A stretch of DNA of 64,000 bases from Rhodophyticola porphyridii. Its GTDB lineage: Bacteria > Pseudomonadota > Alphaproteobacteria > Rhodobacterales > Rhodobacteraceae. The stretch spans positions 310,001 through 374,000 of the forward strand of contig NZ_RCNT01000002.1 of assembly GCF_003688285.1 (NCBI RefSeq), in the 5' to 3' direction. Of this stretch, positions 52,325 through 61,551 are shown piece by piece. How positions within the stretch are numbered: position 1 is the stretch's first letter; the number at the start of each line of letters is the position of its first letter. Under the pieces are notes generated by a model. The model was not told the DNA's origin, did no database searches, and saw only the letters and a program-made list of their open reading frames with translations. The position numbers and the translations under genes were made by a program.

Positions 52325-52497
52325 TGTCCGTCCTTTCGTTGCACGCGCCGTCGCAGCGGGCAGTCGGCGCAGCGACCGACCGCAAGGTGATCCGCCGCGC
52401 CGCAGCTTGTCCGCGCCGGCCCCCGCCCGAGCACGAGGCCGAGGCCGATCCCGCCGGCCGCCAGCGAGACGACAGCGATGGCGAAGAGGATTTCCAT
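52321..52497 (-). CDS. nqrM: NqrM-like Na+-NQR maturation protein
   Basis: A 58-aa protein: one membrane helix (MEILFAIAVVSLAAGGIGLG) followed by SCGAADHLAVGRCADCPL, a three-Cys pattern matching NqrM, which helps insert iron into the NQR complex. Standard NqrM has four cysteines and a SCGG start, so this is a variant. Lies between apbE (16 nt) and the CBS gene (ATGA overlap), the expected operon position. Confidence 0.8.
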   Translation of the reverse strand: MEILFAIAVVSLAAGGIGLGLVLGRGPARTSCGAADHLAVGRCADCPLRRRVQRKDGQ

Positions 52498-52513
52498 CAG
52501 CGCGCCCTCTCCC

Positions 52514-53494
52514 TCACAGGATCACCTCGGCGATCGGCCCGGTCCGGATCTCGTGCACCGCGCCCTGATCCTCGATCAGAAACAGGGCCGCGATGTCGTG
52601 ACGTTCGGCGAGGGCGGGGCCTGCCTCTTCGCCCGCTGCACAGAGCGCCGTGGCCCAGCCATCGGCCGTCAATGCGTCCCGCGCGACGACGGTCACCGAG
52701 CGCAGCCCGCCCGCCACCGGAGACCGGGCGCCGGGGTCGATGATGTGGCTGTAGAGACGCCCGTTCAGACTATAGCTTTGCGCCCGCATGCCCGATGTGG
52801 CGGCGGCGGCCCCGTCGGGCAATCGCAACGCCGCGGGCGGCGGTCCGGATGTCAGCGGCGCCTCCACCGCAAGGCGCCAGTCCCGCCCGTCGGGGTGCCG
52901 GCCAAGTGCGATGAACTCGCCCCCCAGATCGAGAAGGAGGTTTTCGAAACCGGCGGCGCGCGCAAGATCGGCGGCGCGGTCCAGCGCCCAGCCCTTCGCG
53001 ATGCCGCAGAGATCGAGCGTCAGCCCGGCCCGCGCCTTGGCCAGCCCTGCCGGTCCGGCAGACAGCCCGCGCCAGTCCGGCGCGCCGCCCCGGTCAATCG
53101 GTCCGAAACCCCATCGTGCAACAAGCGGCCCGACGGTGGGATCGAAGGCGCCCGCGCTCCTCTCGGCAATGTCCAGCGCCGCGGCGGTCACCGCGATCAG
53201 GGCCGGCCCTGTCGTGTGCAGACCGGCCGGGCCGGTATTGAAACGGCTGATGGCGCTGTCGCTGCGCCAGGGCGAGAATTGCCGGTCGACCTCCGCAAAC
53301 AGGCTGTCGATGCCGGGTGCCAGCCGGGCAATGCCACTGCCGGCCGGCGCGGCGATGCGCCAATGAGTTCCGAAGGCGCTTCCCGAAACGGTGTCGAGGC
53401 CACCCGCGCTGGCGGCCCGCGGCAAGACCAGCGTCGCGCCGATCAGCCCGAGAGCCATGCGTCTGGAGGGGGTATGTAGGCACGTCATGTCCAT
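52514..53494 (-). CDS. apbE: FAD:protein FMN transferase ApbE
   Basis: A 326-aa ApbE. SRRMALGLIGATLVLPRAAS is a Tat-like signal, SGSAFGTHWRI and LDLCGIAKGWALDRAADLAR mark the flavin-transferase core, and SHIIDPGARSPV is the Mg/FAD site. It covalently links FMN to Thr in (S/T)GAT motifs of periplasmic flavoproteins such as NqrC. The start at 53494 is chosen because the nqrF stop and this ATG share one base (TGATG); the longer frame to 54145 is spurious. Confidence 0.94.
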   Translation of the reverse strand: MDMTCLHTPSRRMALGLIGATLVLPRAASAGGLDTVSGSAFGTHWRIAAPAGSGIARLAPGIDSLFAEVDRQFSPWRSDSAISRFNTGPAGLHTTGPALIAVTAAALDIAERSAGAFDPTVGPLVARWGFGPIDRGGAPDWRGLSAGPAGLAKARAGLTLDLCGIAKGWALDRAADLARAAGFENLLLDLGGEFIALGRHPDGRDWRLAVEAPLTSGPPPAALRLPDGAAAATSGMRAQSYSLNGRLYSHIIDPGARSPVAGGLRSVTVVARDALTADGWATALCAAGEEAGPALAERHDIAALFLIEDQGAVHEIRTGPIAEVIL

Positions 53495-54717
53495 CAGGCT
53501 CCGAAATCGTCGTAAAAGATTGAGGATGCTTCGACACCAAGCCGCTCCAGCGTAGCCAGAACCGCCGAGATCATCACAGGCGGTCCGCAGAGATAATACT
53601 CGCAGTCCTCGGGTGTGGGGTGGCCGCTCATCTCGGCCCTGAGCGTGTCGTGGATAAAACCGGTCGCGCCGGTCCAGCGGTCGCCCGGCGCCGGGTCCGA
53701 CAGGGCGGGCGTCCAGCTGAAATTCTCGTGCCGAGCGGCGAGCGCGGCGAACTCCTCGGAATAGAACAGGTCGGCCGCAGACCGCGCGCCGTAGAAATAA
53801 CGGATGCGGCGTTCGGTGCCCCGCGCAAGTTCCTGATGGATCATCGCACGGAGCGGGGCCATGCCGACGCCGCCGCCGACATAGATCATCTCGCGCCCGG
53901 TCGGCTGAACGTGGAAATCGCCGAACGGACCGGACAGCGTGATGTCGTCGCCGGGCTGCACCGAAAACAGCCAGGAGGACACGATGCCAGGCGGTACCTC
54001 CGTCTCGCGGCCCGCAGGCGGCACGGCGAGGCGGATGTTGAACACGGCCTGCCCCTTGTCCTCGGGGCGGCTGGCGAGCGAATAGGCGCGCGTCACCTCG
54101 GCTTCGGAGCCCACCTGCATCGACCGCCATCCGGCGACGTCCCACGCGTCCCGGAAGGCGGGCGGCAGGTCGAGCGTGGCGAAGTCGAGCTGGTAGGGCG
54201 GGGCGGTGATCTGCATGAAATCGCCCGCGCGGAACTCCGACGGGCGATCCGCAGGCAGATCCACCACGATCTCACGGATAAGCGGGGCGAGCATCCGGGT
54301 CGAGGTGATCTGGCAGACGAAACCTCCGCCGGCGCTCAGGATGTCGTCGGGCACCTGCACCGCGCAGTCGCCGCGCAGGCTGGTCTGGCAGGCCAGGCGG
54401 ATATGGGCCCGGCGGTCGCGGGCCGAGAGCACACCGCGCTCCGTCGCCTGGGGCTCGCCCGCCCCTGCGCCGGTGACGGTGACACGGCAGAGACCGCAGG
54501 TGCCCGTGCCGCCGCAGGCCGCGGGGATCGCGATGCCCGCGTCATGCAGCACTCCCAGAAGCTTGTCGCCGCGGCGGGCCATCACATGCACCGCGCCGTT
54601 CACCGCAACATCGAGCCCGGTATCGGGGACAAGCCGCCGCCGGACGGCGATGAGCGCGGCTGACAGGCCCACGGTGAGCGCCACGATGATCAGACTGCCA
54701 AGCAGAACCTCCGTCAT
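53494..54717 (-). CDS. nqrF: Na+-NQR subunit F (NADH-oxidising, FAD and 2Fe-2S)
   Basis: A 407-aa NqrF: one N-terminal helix ([19 protein letters not shown]), a 2Fe-2S ferredoxin domain with [10 protein letters not shown] plus IRLACQ, and a ferredoxin-reductase domain with TRAYSLAS (FAD), [14 protein letters not shown] (NADH) and [10 protein letters not shown]. It takes electrons from NADH. Start at 54717, overlapping nqrE by ATGA. Confidence 0.96.
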   Translation of the reverse strand: MTEVLLGSLIIVALTVGLSAALIAVRRRLVPDTGLDVAVNGAVHVMARRGDKLLGVLHDAGIAIPAACGGTGTCGLCRVTVTGAGAGEPQATERGVLSARDRRAHIRLACQTSLRGDCAVQVPDDILSAGGGFVCQITSTRMLAPLIREIVVDLPADRPSEFRAGDFMQITAPPYQLDFATLDLPPAFRDAWDVAGWRSMQVGSEAEVTRAYSLASRPEDKGQAVFNIRLAVPPAGRETEVPPGIVSSWLFSVQPGDDITLSGPFGDFHVQPTGREMIYVGGGVGMAPLRAMIHQELARGTERRIRYFYGARSAADLFYSEEFAALAARHENFSWTPALSDPAPGDRWTGATGFIHDTLRAEMSGHPTPEDCEYYLCGPPVMISAVLATLERLGVEASSIFYDDFGA

Positions 54718-55328
54718 TGCGCCGCTGCCATTTGCGCAAAGGAGGCAAAACCAAGCGACATGAGCCCGGCAAGCACGAAGGCGATGCCCAGACCGCGCAA
54801 TCCGTCCGGCAGATCGGCATAGGCCAGCCGTGTGCGGATCGCGCCAAGCATGGCCACCGCCACCGCAAAGCCCAAACCGCTGCCCAGCCCGAAAACCGCG
54901 GATTGCGCCAACGTATAGCTGCGTTCGACCATGAACAGGCTGCCGGCGAGGATCGCGCATTGCACGGTCAGCAGGGGCAGGAACACCCCGAACGCGGCAT
55001 GGATCGCCGGGAAGAACCGATCTAGCACCATTTCGAGAAACTGCACCGAGGCCGCGATCACGCCGATGAAGGCGATGAGCGAGAGATAAGACAGGTCAAG
55101 CTCGGGCAAGCCCGCCCAGGCCCAGGCGCCCGGTGCCAGAAGCCCCTGATAGATCAGGTGATTGAGCGGCACCGTCACACCAAGAACACCGGTCATGGCG
55201 ACCCCTAGACCCAGGGCGGCCTCGGGCCGCTTCGACAGGGCCAGAAAGGTGCAGAGCCCCAGAAACAGCGTCAGCGGCATGTTGTCGACGAAGGCCGCAG
55301 TGACAAAGAGACCCCAGAGATCGGTCAT
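54714..55328 (-). CDS. nqrE: Na+-NQR subunit E
   Basis: A 204-aa integral membrane subunit with six helices. [20 protein letters not shown] and [20 protein letters not shown] are the two inverted repeats that carry the conserved Cys residues (Cys in LGLCTF, Cys in VQCAI) which hold the intramembrane iron centre shared with NqrD. Length normal. ATGA overlaps with both nqrD and nqrF. Confidence 0.96.
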   Translation of the reverse strand: MTDLWGLFVTAAFVDNMPLTLFLGLCTFLALSKRPEAALGLGVAMTGVLGVTVPLNHLIYQGLLAPGAWAWAGLPELDLSYLSLIAFIGVIAASVQFLEMVLDRFFPAIHAAFGVFLPLLTVQCAILAGSLFMVERSYTLAQSAVFGLGSGLGFAVAVAMLGAIRTRLAYADLPDGLRGLGIAFVLAGLMSLGFASFAQMAAAQ

Positions 55329-55990
55329 TCCGCAGGCTCCGTTCTGAGCGGGGGTGTGTGCTCGCGGGCTTCGACCTGCTCGCGCAGCAGGCTTCGGATT
55401 GCCCAGACGAGGAGCCCGAGAAGGAAGAAGGCCGACGGCGCCAGCAGCATCAGGCTGAGCGGCGTGAACCAGCCCCCTGCATCGGCCAGCGGAAGTACCT
55501 GGATGCCGAAAAGCTCTCCCTTGCCGAACAGTTCGCGCAAGCCGCCGATCACGATCAGGATGAGCGAATAGCCAAGCCCGTTGCCGAACGCGTCGACCAT
55601 TGCGGGCAGGGGCCTGTGATGGCGGGCGAAGGCCTCGGTCCGGCCCAGCACGAGGCAGTTCGTGGTGATCAGGCCCACATAGACGGAGAGGGCCCGGCTG
55701 ATCTCGGCGAAATAGGCTTGCAGGATCTGGTCGATCACGATGACGAGCGAGGCCACGATGACGATCTGCACGATCAGGCGTATCGTGTCCGGGATATGCC
55801 GGCGGATCACGCTGACGAAGCCCGCGGCAAGGGTAAGCACCACGGTCAGCGAGATCGACATGGTGACGGCCGTCGCAAGCGTGGTGGTGACCGCGAGCGC
55901 CGAGCAGATCCCGAGGATCTGGAGCGTCACCGGATTTTGCCGGATCAGCGGATCGGTCAGGGTGCCCCAGAGATCCGTGCGTTTTTCCAT
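55325..55990 (-). CDS. nqrD: Na+-NQR subunit D
   Basis: A 221-aa six-helix subunit: [20 protein letters not shown] with one iron-centre Cys, and [20 protein letters not shown] with the other. Together with NqrE it forms the intramembrane Fe site in the Na+-translocating core. Normal length. Its stop overlaps the nqrE start by 4 nt. Confidence 0.96.
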   Translation of the reverse strand: MEKRTDLWGTLTDPLIRQNPVTLQILGICSALAVTTTLATAVTMSISLTVVLTLAAGFVSVIRRHIPDTIRLIVQIVIVASLVIVIDQILQAYFAEISRALSVYVGLITTNCLVLGRTEAFARHHRPLPAMVDAFGNGLGYSLILIVIGGLRELFGKGELFGIQVLPLADAGGWFTPLSLMLLAPSAFFLLGLLVWAIRSLLREQVEAREHTPPLRTEPAE

Positions 55991-55993
55991 CGC

Positions 55994-56788
55994 TCAGAAT
56001 TCTCCCCGATCAATGGCATCGAGGAGCGGCCCGTACCCGTCCGGGCCCAGCCAGAAGCGTACCATCTGCGTGACCCCACGCCCGGTTCGCGTGGCCCCGG
56101 TGATACCATCGACTTCATGCACCCCGGACGCCGGACCGCGCGCCACGCGAAAGCGCATCTCACCGCCATCGTCACGCAGTTCGGTGCCGGGAAAGCTCGC
56201 CTGCCAGGAGGTTTCCTCGATCCGCGCGCCCAGTCCCGGTGTCTCGGAATGCTGCGTAACGGCGATGCCCGCAATGGTGTTCATATCGCCCCTGAGTGCG
56301 AGGATCGCATCCATGCGCCCGCCGTAGCCCTGACCGCTGAGCGGCAGCAGCACGAGCGACACACTGTCCCCGTCGCGGAGCAGGAAGACCTGAGCGTAAT
56401 CGGGGCGCTGGCCAAGACCGGCGAGGTCCTGCCCGGCATCAAGCGCCGTCCAGTTGCCGGGGTCGCTCAGCGCCGCATCAAGGGTGGCCGGGGTCACATC
56501 CGCCGCGGCACGGCCATTGCGGAGATTGATGACGACGGTCGAAAGCGCACCGCCCGATTGCTCCAGAAGTGTGGCCATGCCGGGAATGCCCTCCACCAGC
56601 GCCGCGATACGTGCCTGCTCTTCGGCCGCGCGATTCGCGGTCTGTATCGGACGCAGGGCCACCGTCGCCCCGCTGACCAGCGCGGCACAGACGGCCGAGA
56701 CAAGAAACGCCACGAGAACCGTCTTGGCGCGGCTCTCGTTCGGCAGCGCCAGCAACCTGAGCCAGGGATTCCAGTTACGTGCGGCCAT
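55994..56788 (-). CDS. nqrC: Na+-NQR subunit C (covalent FMN)
   Basis: A 264-aa single-helix subunit with a large periplasmic domain. [17 protein letters not shown] near residue 230 contains the (S/T)GAT flavinylation motif, whose Thr is modified by ApbE with FMN. The start [20 protein letters not shown] at 56788 overlaps the end of nqrB by 14 nt; the longer frame to 56917 is inside nqrB. Length normal. Confidence 0.94.
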   Translation of the reverse strand: MAARNWNPWLRLLALPNESRAKTVLVAFLVSAVCAALVSGATVALRPIQTANRAAEEQARIAALVEGIPGMATLLEQSGGALSTVVINLRNGRAAADVTPATLDAALSDPGNWTALDAGQDLAGLGQRPDYAQVFLLRDGDSVSLVLLPLSGQGYGGRMDAILALRGDMNTIAGIAVTQHSETPGLGARIEETSWQASFPGTELRDDGGEMRFRVARGPASGVHEVDGITGATRTGRGVTQMVRFWLGPDGYGPLLDAIDRGEF

Positions 56789-57557
56789 GACGCCTCCTGC
56801 GTTGAGCGACCCAGAGCGCCAACGCGGCCTCGTCCAGCAGCGGCGCGGCAAGCGACGTAAGCAGCGCCGCGGCCACGGCGATCTGCACCGGGGCGGCTCC
56901 GGTCCAGCCAAATGCAAAAAAAGTGACGAGCCCCGCGTATAGGGCGCCGTTGATCCAGCGCCCGAGCGTCGTCGCCGCGCTGGTCACCGGGTCGGCGACA
57001 AGCAGCACAAGAACGATGCCCGCGGCGAGCAGCACCTGCTCCGGCAGAATACCGGTCAGCACGGCGCCGGTCGCGACCAGGGCGGCGCCTGCAAGCACCG
57101 CCGCCGGCATGGCCCCGCTTGCCACGCCGATCAGCGCGGCGGGGATCGCGGCCCAGGCGATCGGGGCGTCGAAAACCGGCCACGAAAAGGCCGGAAAACC
57201 GAAACCCAGGAACGACAGCGCGACGATCGCCGGGTTCACCACATTGCGCCCCCAGCCGCCGAAGACGAGTTCGCCCATCACCACGCCGAAGCTGACGCCC
57301 AGCACAAGGCGAAACGCGCCAAGATCCTCAGGGGCCAGCATGGCAATGGCGAGCGCCGTGGTCAGCGCGGCAAGCGACGGGGCCTGCGCGCGCATCAGCA
57401 TGAAGACCAGATGCCATATGCCGACCACGAGCACCGCGAGGGCAAGCTGCGCCAGCGCGCCGGTTCCGCCCAGCCAGAGCCAGAACAGCGCCAGCGGCAG
57501 ATAGGCCGCCAGAAGCATGAGCGCGACGGTTTCGCGGTTCCAGAGGCCCCGGATCAT
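56775..57557 (-). CDS. nqrB: Na+-NQR subunit B, short form lacking the FMN-attachment site
   Basis: A 260-aa membrane protein starting MIRGLWNRETVALMLLAAYL. VFGGWGRNVVNPAIVALSFL and LLVADPVTSAATTLGRWING align with conserved NqrB/RnfD segments. NqrB is usually about 400-415 aa; this one lacks the N-terminal extension and the loop after the first conserved motif, where canonical NqrB has the SGAT Thr that binds FMN (here AFSWPVFDAPIAWAAIPAAL instead). ATGA overlap with nqrA. The ion path may remain but one flavin is missing. Confidence 0.88.
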   Translation of the reverse strand: MIRGLWNRETVALMLLAAYLPLALFWLWLGGTGALAQLALAVLVVGIWHLVFMLMRAQAPSLAALTTALAIAMLAPEDLGAFRLVLGVSFGVVMGELVFGGWGRNVVNPAIVALSFLGFGFPAFSWPVFDAPIAWAAIPAALIGVASGAMPAAVLAGAALVATGAVLTGILPEQVLLAAGIVLVLLVADPVTSAATTLGRWINGALYAGLVTFFAFGWTGAAPVQIAVAAALLTSLAAPLLDEAALALWVAQRRRRHGRT

Positions 57558-58822
57558 GCGTCGAACTCCGTCCGGATGCGGGCCAGCATGCCGCGAAGCT
57601 GCGCGGTGAGCTGGCCGGTCTCGCTCAGCACGTAATCCGCCAGGGCCAGGTCTTCCTCCAGAAGCGACAGCACGCCGAGCTTCATCGCGGTCTCGTCGTC
57701 GCCGGCGGAGAGCGCGCGGATGAACGGTGCGGCCGGAAGCGCGCCTCCGAACGCCTTGCTGAGGGCCGCGGTCGGGATCGCCGGTTTCGCGCCGGCCGAT
57801 TGGGTCAGGGCCGAGACCAGCCAGTGCGGGCGGCTGTGGACGGTTTCGCGCGGCAGCACGGTGATCTGACGGTGGCGCGGTGCCAGCCAGCGCGACAGAT
57901 GGCCGTCGAGGGGTGAGCCGGAGATCAACTGATGCGGCCCCGGGGCAACGACCCGCTGCGTCAGCTGGCGGAGATCGGCGCCCGGATGGGTCCAAACCGT
58001 CCGTGCGTCGCGCAGCCCGGCGCCGGCAATATGCACCAATCGCTGCATCGGCAGCTCTCCGGTGTCGAGCAGGGTGCCGAGCGCCGCCGCGTCTTCGGCG
58101 TGAATATCCCAGACCGGTGCGTCGAGGCCGGCGGGGAAAAAATGATGGATGCATATTCCGGCGGAGGCCTGCGGATGGCGCGCGCCGCGGGTGATGGTGC
58201 GGATCCGGCCGTCATCCGCGCCACGGTCGAACAGCGGCGCACCGGCCTGCTGGCACACGATGACAGGCCCCTCCGTCAGCCGCAGAAGAGCGGCAAGGCC
58301 ACGTGAGAAATCCTCCTCCCGCCCCGCAATCGCCTGGCGGGGGTCGGGGGCGAAGGGGCGCGTGTCGGCCGCCATCACGAAGATGGCCGAGGGTTTTTCG
58401 TCATGGGCCGGCATGCCGCCGAAGGGGCGCCGCCGCAGCCATGGCCAGAGGCCCGCGCCCTGCATCAGCCGCCTTAGGCCCGCCGTGGCGTCGGCCTGGC
58501 CGGGATCGTGTTGCCGGACCGCACCGTCAGGCTCGCGAAAAAGAACGATCTCCGACAGCTTCCGGCCCGGCAGCAGCGAGAGCCTCGCCACCTGTCCGGC
58601 GATCGGCGCCACGAAACAGACATCCGGGGCGTGGCGCAGGCAGGCCACGGCGTCGCCCTTTGCGACCATGTCGCCTTCTCTGACCAGCGGCGTGACATGA
58701 AGGGAACGCCCGGAGGGCGCACGCACCGCCGCCTCTTCGGTGACCACGGTGTCGGTCTCCGGAAGAAAAGATGGAGAGAAGAGATCTGGACTGAGCCCTG
58801 CTCCGGATCCCAGAATGGTCAT
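57554..58822 (-). CDS. nqrA: Na+-NQR subunit A
   Basis: A 422-aa soluble subunit and first gene of the operon. VAKGDAVACLRHAPDVCFVA and PIAGQVARLSLLPGRKLSEI resemble the lipoyl-like N-terminal domain, and GDDETAMKLGVLSLLEEDLA near residue 380 is the well-conserved C-terminal segment. Its sequence is clearly diverged from the Vibrio type and slightly short (about 446 usual). Binds ubiquinone in the complex. Divergent from the pentaheme cytochrome. Confidence 0.9.
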   Translation of the reverse strand: MTILGSGAGLSPDLFSPSFLPETDTVVTEEAAVRAPSGRSLHVTPLVREGDMVAKGDAVACLRHAPDVCFVAPIAGQVARLSLLPGRKLSEIVLFREPDGAVRQHDPGQADATAGLRRLMQGAGLWPWLRRRPFGGMPAHDEKPSAIFVMAADTRPFAPDPRQAIAGREEDFSRGLAALLRLTEGPVIVCQQAGAPLFDRGADDGRIRTITRGARHPQASAGICIHHFFPAGLDAPVWDIHAEDAAALGTLLDTGELPMQRLVHIAGAGLRDARTVWTHPGADLRQLTQRVVAPGPHQLISGSPLDGHLSRWLAPRHRQITVLPRETVHSRPHWLVSALTQSAGAKPAIPTAALSKAFGGALPAAPFIRALSAGDDETAMKLGVLSLLEEDLALADYVLSETGQLTAQLRGMLARIRTEFDA

Positions 58823-58905
58823 CCTGCCCCCGATTGATTGCGCTTTCGCCCGGCAGCGTATTCTGGACCTGCCGTGACGATCTAGGCGCCGAGGTTAGCA
58901 AGAGC

Positions 58906-58919
58906 GTTTGGCGCCAAAC
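58906..58919. promoter_or_regulatory. Perfect 14-bp palindrome in the nqr/cytochrome divergent promoter
   Basis: GTTTGGCGCCAAAC, a perfect palindrome lying 84 bp from the nqrA start and 82 bp from the cytochrome start, nearly midway. A dimeric regulator binding here could control both sides. Sequence does not match FNR or ArcA sites. Low to moderate confidence that it is functional. Confidence 0.5.
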
Positions 58920-59000
58920 ATGAGCTAGATCAATGTGGGCGGTGCAGTGGGCGCAATATAGTGGCCGAATTCAGCGAGATCCACGCACAGGAGATTGATC

Positions 59001-60182
59001 ATGCCGTTGCCGTCCTCTGCTTCATCGATTCCGATGGTCCTGATGGCGGGGCTTACCGCAATCTTCCTTGCCGGCCCGGTCCTGACCCAGACAGACCCGG
59101 GCACCGCAAGCGGCGAGGAGGAGGAGGCCATCCCCTTCGCTCTGCCCCAGTCCGGCCCCTTCACACCCGCCGAAATCGAGATCGACAACGATCAGGCGAT
59201 TTCGGACTGGTTCAGATCCTCCCACGCCAATGCGGCATCCGACGCGTTCAGCCATTGGGATGACGATGGCGAGATCCGGGCCGCCTGCGCCACCTGCCAC
59301 TCCGGGGAGGGATTCCGGGATTTCCACGGCCTCGACGGAACCCCTGCGGGAGTTGTCGACGGGCCGATCAATGTCGGAGGCGTCGTCGACTGCGGGACCT
59401 GTCACAATGCCGGACTGGCCGACATTACCGAAATCACCTTCCCGAGCGGGCTTGTCCATCCGGTGACCGGTGTCGAGGCGTCCTGCCTGACATGTCATCA
59501 GGGGCGCAGCGCCGGCATCGACGTGGCGGAAGCGACCTCGGGCCTTGCGGATGACGAACCCAACAGTGAGCTTCGTTTCATCAATCCGCATTACGCCACG
59601 GCGGCGGCCACATGGCTCGGCGGCTATGGGGCCGCGGGATATCATTATGACGGGCAGGACTATTCCGGCCGGTTCTTTCACGCCCGCCCCGTTGCCAGCT
59701 GCAATTCCTGCCATGAACCGCACACGCTCGAAGTCGAATTCGAACCCTGTCTGACCTGCCACCTGGCCGACCGCCCGGAAGACATCCGCATCGCCCGGCA
59801 AAGCTATGATGGCAGCGGCGATACATCGGTGGGAATCTCTTCGGATATCGAAAGAAATGCCGACACCCTGCTGGGGATGATCCGGGACTACAGCGATGAG
59901 GTCGTCGGGGCGCCGGTCATCTATGACGGCACGCGCTTTCCGTACTTCTTTTCCGATGCGAACGGGGACGGCGTCATCGATACGGCCGAGGGCAGTCCGG
60001 TTGCCTATCAGTCATGGACGCCCAGAAGCCTGCGCACGGCTTTCAACTGGAAGCTCGTGACAGCCGATCCCGGCAACTATGCCCACAATCCGCAGTATTC
60101 GCTTGAGCTTCTCTACGATTCGATCATGGATCTGAGCGCGCCGCTGGGTATCGACATGGAAGATCTCCAGCTGTTGCGCTAG
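59001..60182 (+). CDS. Exported pentaheme cytochrome c-like protein
   Basis: A 393-aa protein starting at ATG 59001 (AGGAG upstream). A signal peptide (VLMAGLTAIFLAGPVLTQ) is followed by five CxxCH heme sites at about residues 96, 131, 162, 234 and 250 (CATCH, CGTCH, CLTCH, CNSCH, CLTCH). The C-terminal half has no CxxCH; it holds a loop DANGDGVIDTAEG that resembles an EF-hand. Probably periplasmic electron carrier. Divergent from the nqr operon, which suggests linked electron transfer. Confidence 0.9.
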   Translation: MPLPSSASSIPMVLMAGLTAIFLAGPVLTQTDPGTASGEEEEAIPFALPQSGPFTPAEIEIDNDQAISDWFRSSHANAASDAFSHWDDDGEIRAACATCHSGEGFRDFHGLDGTPAGVVDGPINVGGVVDCGTCHNAGLADITEITFPSGLVHPVTGVEASCLTCHQGRSAGIDVAEATSGLADDEPNSELRFINPHYATAAATWLGGYGAAGYHYDGQDYSGRFFHARPVASCNSCHEPHTLEVEFEPCLTCHLADRPEDIRIARQSYDGSGDTSVGISSDIERNADTLLGMIRDYSDEVVGAPVIYDGTRFPYFFSDANGDGVIDTAEGSPVAYQSWTPRSLRTAFNWKLVTADPGNYAHNPQYSLELLYDSIMDLSAPLGIDMEDLQLLR

Positions 60183-60230
60183 GGTTCGAAGGCGCCGGCG
60201 AGCGCATAAGCCAGAAGCGGGCCCCGCGGC

Positions 60231-61397
60231 ATGGAGCAGTCATTATTCCTGGCGACACTCGGGGCGCTCTTCCTCTGCGGACTTGCCGCCGATCATCTGG
60301 GCGGCAAGACGCCCCTTCCCAGGGTGACGCTGCTTCTCTTGCTCGGGCTTCTGGTGGGCCCCTCGGGGCTCGGGTTTCTGCCCGACGGCATCGAAAACTG
60401 GTTCGAACCGATTTCGGTCGTGGCCCTGACCATGGTCGCGTTCCTGCTTGGCGCGGATCTGACCCGCGATAACATGGCACGCCATGGCCGTGCGATCTTC
60501 GCGATATCGGTGCTGATCGTTTTCGGCACGACCGCGATTGTCTGGGCGGGGCTTGTGGCCATTGGCCTCGAGCCGGGTCTCGCCCTGCTCCTGGGCGCGA
60601 TCGCCACCGCCACCGCGCCCGCGGCCATCACCGACGTGATCCATCAGTCCGGCGTGCGCAACGGCTTCACCGAGACCATCGGCGGCATTGTGGCCATCGA
60701 CGATATCTGGGGGCTGATCGTCTTCAGCGTCTGCCTTGCATTCATCCATCAATCCGATGGCTGGTCCGCCCCTCTGGCGATCGCGGTCCACGATATTGGC
60801 GGCGCCGTGCTGCTGGGCCTTGTCATCGGCGCTCCTGCGGCTTTTCTTTCCGGTCGGCTGAAGCCCGGTGAACCCCTTCAGATCGAGGCGTTTGGCGTCG
60901 TTTTCCTGACCGCGGGGCTGGCGCTCTGGCTGGATGTGTCGTTTCTCATCGCCGGCATGACCGCAGGCGCGATGATCGCCAATCTTGCCCGGCATCATGA
61001 CTACGCCTTCAACGAGATCGAACGGATCGAGCTGCCTTTCATGCTGTTGTTCTTTCTGCTGGCAGGGGCCTCGCTTGAACTGGAGGCGCTCTTGTCGCTT
61101 GGCTGGATCACCGCCGCCTATGTGGGCCTCAGGATCGTCGCGCGCCTGATCAGCGGGGAAATCGGCGCGAGGCTGGGCCGCGTTCCGAAGCCGGAGGTCC
61201 ATCTCTACGGCCCGGCCCTGCTGCCCCAGGCGGGCGTCGCCGTCGGCATGGCGCTTCTCGCAGCCGAGACCGTGCCGGAGTGGGGCGCGACGATCATGAC
61301 GCTGACGATTGCCGCGACTGTTATCTTCGAGATCATCGGCCCGCCCGTCACGCTCGCCGCGATCCGCCGCACCGACCGCGCCACTGCTGCCCGCTGA
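60231..61397 (+). CDS. CPA2-family cation:proton antiporter
   Basis: A 388-aa antiporter with about 12 helices: TLLLLLGLLVGPSGLGFLPD early, LLLGAIATATAPAAITDVIH in the unwound-helix region, and GGIVAIDDIWGLIVFSV with the tandem Asp pair (near 157) of electrogenic Na+/H+ exchangers. No C-terminal TrkA-N domain, so it is not Kef-regulated. Follows the pentaheme gene by 48 bp on the same strand and may recycle sodium pumped by NQR. Confidence 0.92.
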   Translation: MEQSLFLATLGALFLCGLAADHLGGKTPLPRVTLLLLLGLLVGPSGLGFLPDGIENWFEPISVVALTMVAFLLGADLTRDNMARHGRAIFAISVLIVFGTTAIVWAGLVAIGLEPGLALLLGAIATATAPAAITDVIHQSGVRNGFTETIGGIVAIDDIWGLIVFSVCLAFIHQSDGWSAPLAIAVHDIGGAVLLGLVIGAPAAFLSGRLKPGEPLQIEAFGVVFLTAGLALWLDVSFLIAGMTAGAMIANLARHHDYAFNEIERIELPFMLLFFLLAGASLELEALLSLGWITAAYVGLRIVARLISGEIGARLGRVPKPEVHLYGPALLPQAGVAVGMALLAAETVPEWGATIMTLTIAATVIFEIIGPPVTLAAIRRTDRATAAR

Positions 61398-61551
61398 ACC
61401 TAAGGGGGGAGCAGTGGCGCGGTTTCTTCAAAGCGGTCAGCCAATGCGGCGTGCCGCCCCTGGGTGAGACGCTCCGAACCGAGGCGCAACGCTTTCCGGT
61501 GTCACGATGCCGTCTGCCGGCCTTGGCTGAACGACCGCGTTCGATCTGCCG

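Noticed and set aside
53495-54145. N-terminal extension fusing an unrelated sequence to ApbE
   Set aside because: The extension is an out-of-frame shadow of nqrF; the TGATG junction gives the real start.
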